Below are positions 51,701 to 60,900 of a DNA stretch of 64,000 nt, piece after piece. The notes under the pieces are model-generated. The model had not been told where the DNA came from. It was given only the letters and a program-made list of their open reading frames with translations, and did not search any database. The position numbers and the translations under genes are program-made. How positions within the stretch are numbered: the stretch's first letter is position 1; each line of letters opens with the position of its first letter. The stretch spans positions 3,968,001-4,032,000 of the forward strand of contig OZ244935.1 of assembly GCA_965222005.1 (NCBI GenBank), read 5' to 3'. Source of the stretch: CBDCTM01 sp965222005 (GTDB taxonomy: Bacteria; Bacteroidota; Bacteroidia; Chitinophagales; Saprospiraceae).

Positions 51701-54354
51701 CGGCTGCCATGCTCGTCTTTTCTGCCGACAAAGAAAAGTATGCCGTAGGGGAGAAAGTACAGTTGCGCATTCCAAGTAGTGAGGAAGGCCGCGCCCTTAT
51801 TAGCATAGAGAATGGTAGCGAAATTCTACAAACATTTTGGAAAGACCTCGAAAAAGGCGAAACCAATTTTGAGTTTCACACTACCCCTCAAATGGCACCC
51901 ACGGTATATGCCAACATTACCCTTTTGCAGCCTCATGCCCAGGTGAAGAATGATCTGCCAATCAGAATGTATGGCGTCATACCCATACATGTGGAAGACC
52001 CCGATACACGTTTGGAGCCAGCGCTGAAAATGCCCAAAGTGCTTGAGCCCAAGCAGCAGGTGGCTGTTGAGGTGAGTGAAAAAAACGGCAAAGCAATGGC
52101 TTATACCATAGCAATGGTGGATGAAGGATTGTTGGATCTTACCCGTTTTAAAACACCCAATCCCTGGGATGTTTTTTATGCCAGAGAAGCTTTGGGTGTG
52201 AAAACATGGGATGTTTTTGACCATGTGCTGGGCGCGCATGGTGCCGAAATGGGCCGGATTCTTAGTGTGGGCGGCGATGGCGACTTAAAGCGGCCAGAAA
52301 AAGGCAAGCAGGCCAACCGCTTTGAGCCGGTTGTAAGGCACTTAGGCCCCTTCTTCCTGGAAAAGGGAAAAAAGGCTACGCACCAAATTACGCTGCCCAA
52401 TTACGTTGGCTCCGTCCGCACAATGGTCGTGGCTTCCAACAAGGGGGCTTATGGCAAAGCCGAAGCCACCACACCTGTCCGCAAACCACTTATGGTATTG
52501 GCTACGCTGCCGCGTGTGCTGGGTCCCGGCGAACAGCTAAAATTGCCGGTGGATGTATTTGCGATGGAATCGAAAGTGAAAAATGTCCAGCTTAGTTTGG
52601 AGGAAGAGAGTGGTTTGGTGGAAATAATTGGTCCGGCTACGCAAAATCTGCGCTTCGCCAACCCTGGCGACCAATTGGCTGAATTTGACATCAAAGTGCG
52701 GGAGCAGGTTGGAGTTGCCAAATTTATAGTGCGAGCCAGTGGCGCAGGCGAACAGTCCAGCCAGGAAATCGAAATCGATATCCGAAATCCCAATCCGTAC
52801 ATTACTGACATCATTGCAGGAACGGTGGCCGCTGGTGAAAACTGGAATCAGCCGATCACCGCTGTAGGTGTGAAAGGAACGAATACTGCCACACTCGAAG
52901 TATCTAATATGCCGCCGCTTAATCTCAAAGAGCGACTGCGATATCTGATACGCTACCCACACGGTTGCGTTGAGCAAACCACCTCGGCTGCTTTCCCTCA
53001 GCTGTATGTTAGCCACCTCAGCGATTTAGATGAAAAGCAAAAGAAAGCTACTGAAGCAAATATCATGGCCGCTATTAAGAAGTTGGGAAATTATCAAAAT
53101 GCATCCGGTGGTTTTGGCTATTGGCCAGGATACAATCGGACAGATGATTGGAGTACCAGCTATGTTGGGCATTTTTTGCTGGAAGCTAAAAAGCTGGGCT
53201 ACCTGGTGCCGGATGTACAGCTCAACCGTTGGAAAAAATATCAAAAAGACTTGGCCCGCCGCTGGACACCGTCTCAGGAAACTGGCAGGAGGAATTATTA
53301 TAAGAATAATCTAATGCTCCAACAAGCCTATCGCCTCTATACGCTTGCACTAGCCAATGCTGCCGAACTGGGCGCTATGAATCGCTTGCGTGAGGAGCGT
53401 GGTTTGCCAGGTGTTGCAATGCATAAGCTGGCTGCTGCTTATGCATTAGCGGGCAAAAAGGAGGTAGCCGGACAAATTCTGGCCAAATCTTCCAATAAAG
53501 TGGAAGATTACAGGGAGCTATCCTACACCTACGGATCAGGATTGCGCGACCGGGCCATTATTTTGGAAACGCTAACTTTGATGAAAGATAATACAGCCGC
53601 CGCAGAAATGGTACGGGCTATTTCGGAGGAGTTGAGTACCCAGAGATGGTATGGCACTCATTCAACGTCCTATGCTTTGCTGGCAATAGGCAAATATGTG
53701 AGCACCACCAGATTGGATGAGCAACTCAAATTTGCCTATCAACTAGGCAATGGTCAACGAGTAAATGCCGGCTCCGACAAACCCATTATGCTCATTGATG
53801 TGCCGGTAGATCAACTTGCCGGGCAAAGCATACAGTTGTCAAATACCAGCAAAGGGCAGCTTTATGTCCGCCTGCTGTTGAATGGCCAACCCTTAGTAGG
53901 CGACCAAACAGTAGCCGAAAACCATCTCAAGATGAAAGTGGCTTACAAAACGCTGGATGGCAAAACGCTCGACCCATCAAGCATAGAACAGGGTACTGAT
54001 TTCGTTGCTGAGGTAGCTGTTTACAATCCGGGCACCCGGGCCAATTGGTATGAAGAAATGGCCTTGTCGCATGTTTTTCCTTCAGGATGGGAGATTTTAA
54101 ATACCCGCATGTCGAATGTAAAACAATTTACACCGGCTAATGAGCCGGAGTACCAGGACATTCGCGATGACAGGGTCTATTCCTATTTTGATATTGGTTA
54201 TAAGAAGTGGTACACATTTCGGGTTCAGCTGAATGCTACTTATCAGGGGCGTTACTATATGCCAAGTATAAGTTGTGAAGCCATGTATGATGTCAGCATC
54301 GGTGCTCGGCAACCCGGGCAGTGGGTGCAAGTGGTAAAACCAGCAGAGCTTTAA
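48742..54354 (+). CDS. Bacterial alpha-2-macroglobulin family lipoprotein
   Basis: A 1870-aa protein with a lipoprotein-like N-terminus (FFFTALFILFFSQC, Cys ~28). It shows successive Ig-like MG domains, a bait-like central part, the macroglobulin domains with GIKGFIYGERGVWRPGDSLHLNF, and the thioester domain with HGCVEQTTSAAFPQLY: the reactive CxEQ motif is intact (Cys1409 to Gln1412). After it lie an alpha/alpha toroid (GGFGYWPGYNRTDDWSTSY) and a C-terminal receptor-like domain with MALSHVFPSGWEI. Bacterial forms are periplasmic protease traps. Many are paired with the penicillin-binding protein gene pbpC, which is missing here. Confidence 0.93.
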   Translation: MSSKFPIQLTAFLFFFTALFILFFSQCKNIQPAKPIPENAGSFIYAYTSGYISKNTPIRVRFANSAVPNEQVGSEVKVKTLSFRPAIKGSAIWEDDRTIRFQSAEFLPSNTQYVGVVQLMNIFENVPPELKVFEFDFKVKAQNIEVELGGLQSQGNDPARQSFTGAVYTSDLATPEELESIVTATQNGQSLPVRWEHSDDLINHSFTVESVVRGQDDGELNIQWNGKTLGVDKKDTRHIIIPSLNTFQVMDARVVQEDDQYLVIHFSDPLDPAQDFKGLVTIEEYTGKLRFNVNGNQLFVYPKGRLTGSRKLSLVQGVRSNRAIKLKDPAEWVLTFEELKPAARLSGKGVIMPHSDALLFPFEAVNLNAVDVEIFKIYSNNILQFLQTNQLDGTYDLERVGRIIHQQRVELKALNPASNSSGWLAYALDLSEMIADDQNAIYQIRLGFKPAYSNFYCGQKNAEDNSLAVVEAPFDKDGEIKSILDVGYYGPQGYYDGYQWEHRDNPCFAAYFNSDRIVRRNVFASNIGLIGKIGTDGNLLIAATDIRTTQPLSGLELQVYDYQQQLMGTFTTDNYGMAAVELKRKPFLVVADKEGQRGFLRLLDPNSLSLSKFDVAGQLTQKGIKGFIYGERGVWRPGDSLHLNFVLEDKTNKMPDNHPISFELYDARNQLKQKISTSKNVNNVYPLPVATSADAPTGKWRAVVKAGGATFSKQLMMETVKPNRLKIKLGIDQQRLTGSDMPLDLPLQVNWLHGAPGKNLKAKMEVQLQAQHTTFSKYKNYEFDDPARKYNARGQQIFDEAVDEKGRAIVKLDMSKNKQKLPGKMRIDFRTRAFEKGGDFSEDNFSIPYFPFETYAGLSIPKNRYGSKRLSINEDGEIDFVLLDKDGKPLARRELSVGLYRVQWRWWWERDNSNIRNFNSSTHFNAQDSTRLRTSGNGEASWTLRIPTWGRYMVRVCDEQSGHCAGDFFYAGYPWYSSNSDDKQREAAAMLVFSADKEKYAVGEKVQLRIPSSEEGRALISIENGSEILQTFWKDLEKGETNFEFHTTPQMAPTVYANITLLQPHAQVKNDLPIRMYGVIPIHVEDPDTRLEPALKMPKVLEPKQQVAVEVSEKNGKAMAYTIAMVDEGLLDLTRFKTPNPWDVFYAREALGVKTWDVFDHVLGAHGAEMGRILSVGGDGDLKRPEKGKQANRFEPVVRHLGPFFLEKGKKATHQITLPNYVGSVRTMVVASNKGAYGKAEATTPVRKPLMVLATLPRVLGPGEQLKLPVDVFAMESKVKNVQLSLEEESGLVEIIGPATQNLRFANPGDQLAEFDIKVREQVGVAKFIVRASGAGEQSSQEIEIDIRNPNPYITDIIAGTVAAGENWNQPITAVGVKGTNTATLEVSNMPPLNLKERLRYLIRYPHGCVEQTTSAAFPQLYVSHLSDLDEKQKKATEANIMAAIKKLGNYQNASGGFGYWPGYNRTDDWSTSYVGHFLLEAKKLGYLVPDVQLNRWKKYQKDLARRWTPSQETGRRNYYKNNLMLQQAYRLYTLALANAAELGAMNRLREERGLPGVAMHKLAAAYALAGKKEVAGQILAKSSNKVEDYRELSYTYGSGLRDRAIILETLTLMKDNTAAAEMVRAISEELSTQRWYGTHSTSYALLAIGKYVSTTRLDEQLKFAYQLGNGQRVNAGSDKPIMLIDVPVDQLAGQSIQLSNTSKGQLYVRLLLNGQPLVGDQTVAENHLKMKVAYKTLDGKTLDPSSIEQGTDFVAEVAVYNPGTRANWYEEMALSHVFPSGWEILNTRMSNVKQFTPANEPEYQDIRDDRVYSYFDIGYKKWYTFRVQLNATYQGRYYMPSISCEAMYDVSIGARQPGQWVQVVKPAEL

Positions 54355-54413
54355 AAAGTGGTAAACAAAATAGCTGTTCAAACCTTTTATAGAAGACTAT
54401 TTTTTTTACTGAC

Positions 54414-54517
54414 TATACCGCAGGCGGTTCGAGCGTGATAAATCACCCTCAATCCTTTTGCGGTATATAGCACAGGCGATTGGGATTCGCTATCACTCAT
54501 CAGACGCCTGAGCTATA
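54414..54517 (+). promoter_or_regulatory. Two adjacent hairpins in the leader of the SDR gene
   Basis: Hairpin 1: TATACCGCA (54414-54422) with TGCGGTATA (54459-54467), enclosing a perfect GTGAT-AA-ATCAC. Hairpin 2: TATAGC (54466-54471) plus CAGGCG (54473-54478) with CGCCTG (54505-54510) plus GCTATA (54512-54517). They share two bases. Hairpin 1 could also be the terminator of the preceding gene, but there is no T-run after it. A structured 5' leader is the other reading. Confidence 0.45.
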
Positions 54518-54533
54518 AAAACACATTTCACAC

Positions 54534-55271
54534 ATGAGCAAAAACATTCTTATTACGGGAGCTAGTAGTGGTATTGGGGAAGCCATAGCCAAAAGATTAG
54601 CTGGCGAAGGACATACAGTCGTATTAATGGCACGGCGGCAGGATCGGCTGGAAAGTTTGAAAAACGATATTACTTCAAATGGTGGCAAAGCACATATCCA
54701 TGCTTGCGATGTAACCGATTTTGATGGTGTAAAACGAGAAGTTCAGGCTATTGTTGAACACCTTGGCAGCCTGGATGTAGTAGTGAACAATGCCGGATTA
54801 ATGCCCCTTTCATTTCTTAAAAATGGCAAACATGAAGAAGGCAACAAGATGGTAGACGTGAATATTAAAGGAGTAATGAATTTGGTATATGCTGCACTGC
54901 CTTATATGATGGAAAGAAACAGCGGGCACTTTATCAATATTTCTTCCATTGCCGGAAAAATCGTTATGCCTGCTGGAGCTGTATATTCCGGCACCAAATT
55001 TTTTGTGCGGGCCTTCAGCGAAGGTTTGCGGCAGGAAATGGCCATGAATCAAAAAAATATTCGCGTTTCTGATGTGCAACCAGGTGCTGTAACGACGGAG
55101 TTGATGAATACCATTACTGATCCTGAGGTAATGGAAGTATTCAAAAGTTTAGCCAATTTCGAATTTCTACATGCTGATGATATCGCTCGTGGTGTAGCTT
55201 ATGCTATTGCCCAGCCCGACAATGTCAACGTCAACGAAATTACCATCCGGCCCACAATGCAGCCAATGTAG
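54534..55271 (+). CDS. Short-chain dehydrogenase/reductase (SDR)
   Basis: A 245-aa classical SDR. Cofactor motif ITGASSGIGEAIAKRLA at residues ~7-23 (TGxxxGxG), VNNAGLMPLSF, the active-site ISSIAGKIV with Ser, and YSGTK with Tyr151 and Lys155. The residues after the second strand (ARRQDRL) suggest NADP(H). The nearest look is to the YdfG/serine-3-dehydrogenase-like group, but the substrate is unknown. It is preceded by a structured 180-bp gap and followed by a terminator. Confidence 0.9.
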   Translation: MSKNILITGASSGIGEAIAKRLAGEGHTVVLMARRQDRLESLKNDITSNGGKAHIHACDVTDFDGVKREVQAIVEHLGSLDVVVNNAGLMPLSFLKNGKHEEGNKMVDVNIKGVMNLVYAALPYMMERNSGHFINISSIAGKIVMPAGAVYSGTKFFVRAFSEGLRQEMAMNQKNIRVSDVQPGAVTTELMNTITDPEVMEVFKSLANFEFLHADDIARGVAYAIAQPDNVNVNEITIRPTMQPM

Positions 55272-55296
55272 GCATAGGGGATTGGATAGCCTCAAT

Positions 55297-55336
55297 AAAA
55301 AGAGCCACATTTGATTAATCAGGTGTTGCTCTTTTT
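55297..55336 (+). terminator. Terminator after the SDR gene
   Basis: AAAAAGAGC (55297-55305) pairs with GCTCTTTTT (55328-55336), with further pairing inside (CAC against GTG, TGATTAATCA). The A-run/T-run layout allows it to work on both strands. Confidence 0.7.
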
Positions 55337-55461
55337 GTAATGCACAGCTTACGATCGCTCTTCCCAGATCCTGCAAAGGTGTTGTCCTCTTCCCAATAAG
55401 CGCCACCACTTAAAAGTAGAAAGTTAGACTATAATTTGTTAACTTTCAAAAAAGAAGTGAA

Positions 55462-55758
55462 ATGCGAAAAAGCAGTTTTAGCGAATCACAACGTATGGCG
55501 ATTTTAGCCAAACAAGATGCCGGACAAAGTGTAGAAGACATCTGCCGGGAACATCAAATCAGTCCTGCTACCTTTTACAAATGGAAAAAAGAATTGGCCA
55601 TCTAGCAGGATGAAGACAAAAGGCGACTAAAACAACTGGAGTTGGAGAATGCCCGGTTGAAAAAAATGTACGCCAACCTGAGTTTGAATTATGAGATTGT
55701 GCAGGAAGGTTATGAGATGTTAAAAAAGTGGCAAGCCCAGGACGAAAAGAAGAAATGA
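55462..55758 (+). pseudogene. IS3 orfA (HTH transposase part) with in-frame amber codon
   Basis: From ATG 55462 the frame gives MRKSSFSESQRMAILAKQDA and a helix-turn-helix (SVEDICREHQISPATFYKW), then TAG at 55603-55605 (codon 48). Without that codon the frame would run on to TGA 55756-55758, 98 codons in all, through the leucine-zipper-like part (DEDKRRLKQLELENARLKKMY) typical of OrfA. A CAG-to-TAG change explains it best. The stop separates the DNA-binding half from the frameshift site, so the OrfAB fusion should not be made unless the codon is read through. Confidence 0.85.
55722..55728 (+). promoter_or_regulatory. A-AAA-AAG programmed -1 frameshift site of the IS3 element
   Basis: The heptamer lies in the orfA frame as TTA-AAA-AAG, the classic slippery order. 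OrfB is in the -1 frame and its open region includes the site, so slippage would make the OrfAB transposase. Confidence 0.75.
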
Positions 55759-56558
55759 TAGATCAGGTGAAAGAACACAAACAGATTAGTGTACGTCGGT
55801 GCTGTTCGGTTCTGGGCTTTCGTCGCCAAACTTATTACAGTCGCAAAGCAGGTCTTCTTCATCAGATAAGCAAACGATTCGTTGCCTGGGACTTTTGGAT
55901 GGTGTTTCACTATTTGCGTAACCAAGGCCATCCTTGGAATCACAAAAAGGTATACCGCATCTGGAAAGCAGAAGGCTTGCACTTGCGTTTGCCTCCTAAA
56001 AGGTCAAAGATAAAACGAGAATATTTGGACTTACTTGCTCCGGATCAAATCAACTTTGGTTGGGCTATGGATTTTTTGAGTGATTGGGTAGTAGGGCCTG
56101 GCCAGCAGAAGGTCCGGATAATAAACATTATGGATGAATGCTCGCGAAAGGCACTTTGGACCGAAGCCTATACCAGTATATCAGCCAAAACCTTGGTTGA
56201 GGTGTTGAACCAAGTCATTGAATGGCGAGGTAAACCATCTTATATCCGATGCGATAACGGACCGGAATTTATCTCCCAACGTTTGAAACAATGGGCAAAG
56301 GATCAAGAGATTGAACTTCGTTTTATTCAGCCAGGAAAGCCGAGCCAAAATGGCTTGATTGAACGACTCAATGGTACGTTAAGAAAGGAATGTCTTAACC
56401 TGGAATGGTTTGACAGTATTCCCAAATTGAATCAAAAAATACAGCAATGGTGGCATATCTATAATTCCATCAGACCCCATAGTTCAATTGGGCATAAAAC
56501 GCCAGATCAAATGGAGAAATTAAATAAGAATCTCTACTTTAAGGCGGTTGCGGCTTAG
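55728..56558 (+). CDS. IS3-family transposase OrfB (DDE integrase core)
   Basis: A 276-aa frame beginning at GTG 55728, normally reached by -1 frameshifting from orfA. It has the HTH-21-like segment ISVRRCCSVLGFRRQTYYSRKAG and the rve core: FGWAMDFLSDWVVG (first Asp), SYIRCDNGPEFIS (second Asp) and GKPSQNGLIERLNGTLRKECLN (Glu). The C-terminal YNSIRPHSSIGHKTPDQM is the usual IS3 ending. The frame is intact, so it could still work in trans if an OrfA product or fusion is supplied. Confidence 0.92.
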   Translation: MASPGRKEEMIDQVKEHKQISVRRCCSVLGFRRQTYYSRKAGLLHQISKRFVAWDFWMVFHYLRNQGHPWNHKKVYRIWKAEGLHLRLPPKRSKIKREYLDLLAPDQINFGWAMDFLSDWVVGPGQQKVRIINIMDECSRKALWTEAYTSISAKTLVEVLNQVIEWRGKPSYIRCDNGPEFISQRLKQWAKDQEIELRFIQPGKPSQNGLIERLNGTLRKECLNLEWFDSIPKLNQKIQQWWHIYNSIRPHSSIGHKTPDQMEKLNKNLYFKAVAA

Positions 56559-56588
56559 GGGAAGAGGACATAGGGGAAGAGGACAACA
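56558..56588 (+). repeat. Duplicated end sequence of the IS3 element
   Basis: GGGGAAGAGGACA occurs twice in direct order, at about 56558-56570 and 56573-56585. Only the outer copy ends in the terminal ACA. An inner second end could be a used or alternative tip. Confidence 0.65.
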
Positions 56589-56751
56589 AGCAATTGAATA
56601 CCCTAATATGGCCTCTTAAAAAGCAAGAGAATTCTATCAAGCATTGGGCTACAATAATGAGTAGATAGACAAACGGTTACCGTCCATTTATATCAGTGGA
56701 AAGTTTAATGATGAATTGAAAGCATATAACCTAAAGAAATGACTCAGGCAA

Positions 56752-57984
56752 CTATAATTTAATAAATTGAGACACATATTGGGGTTTTCCTTTACCTAAT
56801 GCTTTTATAAAGTAGTGGCCCGAAGGAAGTTGGCTGCAATCTATCGTATCGGCATTTTCAGCTATTAGAACCCGTTTTCCAGTTGAATTGAACACTTCTA
56901 TATTCTTGTAATGGTCGCTAGCAAAATATAGCTGATCATTTACAGGATTAGGATATAGTAAAAGCTCTCGATAAACCTGATCTGTAATTTCATCCACAGG
57001 AGTCGTACTATTCATTTTCAAAACAACCCCAAACGCACCAGCGGCATAGGCTAGATTATCATTTATAAAATCCAATGAAAACATACCTACGACATCGATC
57101 GTATCTAAATCAACCGTGTTCCAGTTAAGGCCTCCATCGATCGTATGTTTAATAAATCCTTCTCCACTATTTAATCCAACAAGATACCCTTCCTGCTCAT
57201 TGATAAAATTAACATCATAATATTGCCCCCCCTCATAATCACAACTTAAAGCCTGCCAGTTTTCACCACCATCTGTAGTTTTTAGCACTGTCTCTTCCCA
57301 ACCAACAATATAACCTACTAAAAGGGATGGGAAATGAATGGCTGTCAAAAATTTATACAATGCATCTGTTTCTACTTCTGTCCAGGTTGCTCCCCCATCT
57401 GTCGTTCGAAATATAGAGGTAGTATTTGCTTGTAACCCGCCAACTACTAAACCCTTGTTTTCATCAGAAAAATATAAGGCATTTAGAAATACATCGGTAT
57501 TAATAGGTAATTTTTCCCAATGTTCTCCGCTATCGTAGGTTTTAAGCAAGGTTCCTCCATTGCCAGCAGCAAAACCTAAAGTATCATTAACAAAAACAAT
57601 ATCATTCAGCGCATCGACGGCCGAAGGTGGAACAAATACATCATACCAATTATTGCCACCATCCACCGATTTTATAATCATCGATTCGCCCCTAGTTGCA
57701 TGCCTCCCTGCAACAAAAATAGTAGTATCATTCAAGGACGTAACATCCCGCAATCCTACATTAACTGTATCAGGAAATTGATAAACAATTTCCCAGTTTT
57801 CTCCGCTATCTTCTGTTCTAAATATTCGCTCGTCTCCTGAGAGGAAGCCTGTGTTACCGTTCACAAAATGAATAGACTCAAAAAAATCATCACTACCGAA
57901 ACCGATGGATTGCCATTGTGCGGAAGCTGAATTAGAATAAGCCAGGACACTTAAGAAAATGATGCATTTGAAAATTGACTGCAT
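56752..57984 (-). CDS. Ycf48-like/BNR-repeat protein with T9SS sorting domain
   Basis: A 410-aa protein with a signal peptide (MQSIFKCIIFLSVLAYSNSASAQ). The mature part is a beta-propeller with at least six repeats of the form xDxGxxWxxV, for example RTEDSGENWEIV, KSVDGGNNWYDV, KTYDSGEHWEKL, RTTDGGATWTEV, KTTDGGENWQAL and HTIDGGLNWNTV. These are Asp-box/photosynthesis-system-II-assembly-factor-like blades. The end LLYPNPVNDQLYFAS to SGHYFIKALGKGKPQYVSQFIKL is a type A T9SS sorting domain. It is a secreted surface protein; its ligand is unknown. It lies just after the larger SprB-repeat gene and may share its transcript (12-bp gap). Confidence 0.88.
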   Translation of the reverse strand: MQSIFKCIIFLSVLAYSNSASAQWQSIGFGSDDFFESIHFVNGNTGFLSGDERIFRTEDSGENWEIVYQFPDTVNVGLRDVTSLNDTTIFVAGRHATRGESMIIKSVDGGNNWYDVFVPPSAVDALNDIVFVNDTLGFAAGNGGTLLKTYDSGEHWEKLPINTDVFLNALYFSDENKGLVVGGLQANTTSIFRTTDGGATWTEVETDALYKFLTAIHFPSLLVGYIVGWEETVLKTTDGGENWQALSCDYEGGQYYDVNFINEQEGYLVGLNSGEGFIKHTIDGGLNWNTVDLDTIDVVGMFSLDFINDNLAYAAGAFGVVLKMNSTTPVDEITDQVYRELLLYPNPVNDQLYFASDHYKNIEVFNSTGKRVLIAENADTIDCSQLPSGHYFIKALGKGKPQYVSQFIKL

Positions 57985-57996
57985 TTCGATTTCAAT

Positions 57997-60900
57997 TTAC
58001 TGGGTTTTAATCATTTTCTTCAAGGTAACAAACCTCCCGTCTTTATCAAAAGCTTTTACAAAATAAAGTCCATCAGCTGCCATACCTAAATCCACTTGAT
58101 AACGCCCTAATCCAGTAATCTCAGTAAGAGAAATTAACTGACCGATTGCATTACTGACCTCTACTCTTTTAATTGCATCACTCAATACATCAACATTAAT
58201 CTGCTGCATAAACGGGTTAGGAGAAACTAAGATACTATTATCATCACTAATAGAGACATTAGCCGGAGGTATGTTTTCATTATTCTTGATAATATCTCTT
58301 TCAGTTACAGATGAAGAGTTAGTATCGTCGTCTAAAACATAAGATATATATGCACGTTGATCTAACGTAGTCAGATTAATAAAGTGATATCCGCCTATTG
58401 TCCTCTGTGTTTCTGCTCCAGAGAATTCACCACCAAAATATAGGACTCCACTATCATAAAAAAGGTGAGATACATTTTCTTCATCAGCTGTTCCGTAAGT
58501 TTTAGTCCATTGCAAGGTAGCTGAAGTATCTAATTTCATAAGAGCAATATCATGATTTCCGGTACTTACCAATGTATCTCCAAAAGCATCAATCGATCCA
58601 ATATATGTAAGGCCCATCATTATATTTTCGTCTTTTGTAAATAACATATCAAATTTACTGCTATTGATATTGGTGCTCTCAAGAGCAGCGATGCCACGGA
58701 AAGTACCATCTTTATTTACAATGGCTGTTACAATATGTTTTTCATTATTTGAAAACACTTGAGTTCCATTGATTTCAATAATTCCTGAACCATAAAATGA
58801 TAAAGCAAATCGAGATTGATCAATTGCCTGTGAAACATCAATCAACTCAAAAGTGTTTTCAGCGTAAATGTCACTTACAAAGTCCATTTGCCCATTTTCA
58901 TCAATCGATAATACAAAATACCCTTCATCATCATTCATCGGAGTTATTACATCATTTAATTTCACCCAATTATCATGATGTTTACCAGTTATAATGACTT
59001 TACCAGCTCTATTTTCAGTGATTAAAACTTCATCGATATTTATGTTCTCTAAAATAATGGTATCGGTTAGATTCCCGTCAAATGATGTCTTTAAAAAGAA
59101 CAAAGAAGGATTGATAGACGTGTGAATTAAGGTAGAATCATAGTTAAGTTCTTCATGAAAAACGCCTCCGATAAAGATTTCACTATTAGTTTTTGAGAGA
59201 TATTTTACATTCAACAAAGTATCAGAACCTATATATGACACCCAAGTAGAAAGACTATCTTCATAAGATAAATTAAACTCTCTAAGCGAATCCACTATTT
59301 CTATATACATTAATTGCTGTGTATCCCAGTCGTCTATATTAAATAATATCTCTGAAGATTCCACTTTAAATAGCGAACTAGCAAAGTGATTATAGTTATA
59401 TAAAAACATAGTAGAATCTGAATTAATTATCCCTTGAGGTATACAAACACCTTCATTTTTCAATATTGATAGATTTGATAAGATTTCACTATTGTATGTA
59501 TCAGATATATATTTATTTTTAACTTCACTAATATGAGAAGGCTCCTTAAAAGGGAAGTTTGTAATACTATGATAAATATTATGAGGAGTTTGAGAATATG
59601 GATTCAGACAACCGGTGCAATCTGTAGGATAAGCACAATGAACAGTAGTAAAACCCGCTAGGGGGTATTCATCTATACTACAAGAATTTTCTATAAAATT
59701 TGGCATATTTGGGCAAATCACATCATCATAATTATTATAGACTACTTTAAAGTCAGAAGCACAAAATACTATCATTGCGCAGTGTAATTTTTCATCGGTA
59801 TTCGCGGGGTTTGAATAATATTCTAATTCATCATATAATTCAGTGCCCGAAATAATGTTATCTAGTAAATTTAATCTATGCCAATAAACTAACTGATAAA
59901 GTGACCAAGATCGGGGGTTACATATTACCAAGTTGGGTGTTATTAAATCGTAAAAGTCACCGGGAATTTCTAAATCATCAAGACATACGGTATAATCTGG
60001 TCGATCTTTACAAACGACTCTCGTACAACCACTACCTGCAGGTGCAAATCCTCCTGATTCTTGGCTTATACCAATTGGATTGCCAAAATGCCACGCCCTT
60101 AAATTGGCAGGGCAATATCTGACCCTTTGGCAAATGTTTCTCCCACCATCTGTTTTGTCATTATAGAATCGAATGAGCCTACCAATATATTCTGCATCCC
60201 ATCTTCCACTATTACTAGCTACATTCAGAATTGTAAAATACTCAAAAGCTTTAACCCATTTTTTTTTGTATTTCCGAGTCTCCATAACTTGTCCATTACA
60301 TAAAATGGGAGCTTCACATTTTTGAAAGTTTCCTCCTGATCCATTTTGTACATCAATCACCATCGGATACTGAAATTCACCCAAAAACACCTCTCCACAT
60401 TTCCGATCAGACGTGCAAACATTTCCATCCAATGTTGTGTTTTCCAAACTAGCAGAAATAGTTTCTATGGTAAAAGATTCGGATATTTGACAACCACCTA
60501 TTGTTACTAATAAATCATGAGGTCCCTTTGCCAATCCACTAATAGGAACATTCAATGGGTTCTCCGTTTGTGAAACAGGAATATCAATACTATTATCTAG
60601 GAGAATTGTTATTGGCAAATTATTTGTAGCTTTAGTAATCGTAATGTCTTGAACACCGTTATCTAGCACATCACAAGCTGGTGAACTCTCCCCAAATTCG
60701 ATTTCCCCTAATTGTACTTCAAAGCTCTCCGATTCAGTACAACCTTCAATATCAGTTACTACCAGCTCTATAGAGCCATTATTCAAATTGGTAGCATCTT
60801 CCGAAGTTTGGCCATTACTCCACTGATAGGTCAGTGGAGGACTGCCTCCGCTTACTGTCACATCAATTTCTCCTGTTTCAGGGCAACCTGAAATGGATTC

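Larger units (their letters stand above)
55380..56588 (+). mobile_element. IS3-family insertion sequence, 1209 bp
   Basis: The ends TGTTGTCCTCTTCCC (55380-55394) and GGGAAGAGGACAACA (56574-56588) are perfect 15-bp inverted repeats with the TG...CA tips typical of IS3. Inside are an HTH orfA and an integrase-type orfB in the -1 frame, joined by an A-AAA-AAG slippery site. No matching 3-4 bp target duplication is visible (AGG before, AGC after), so the flanks may have changed after insertion. The right end holds a second copy of GGGGAAGAGGACA. OrfA has an amber codon, so this copy may be inactive. Confidence 0.88.

Noticed and set aside
54424..54435. tRNA-like T-loop sequence GGTTCGAGC
   Set aside because: No matching T-stem, acceptor stem or cloverleaf could be built around it.
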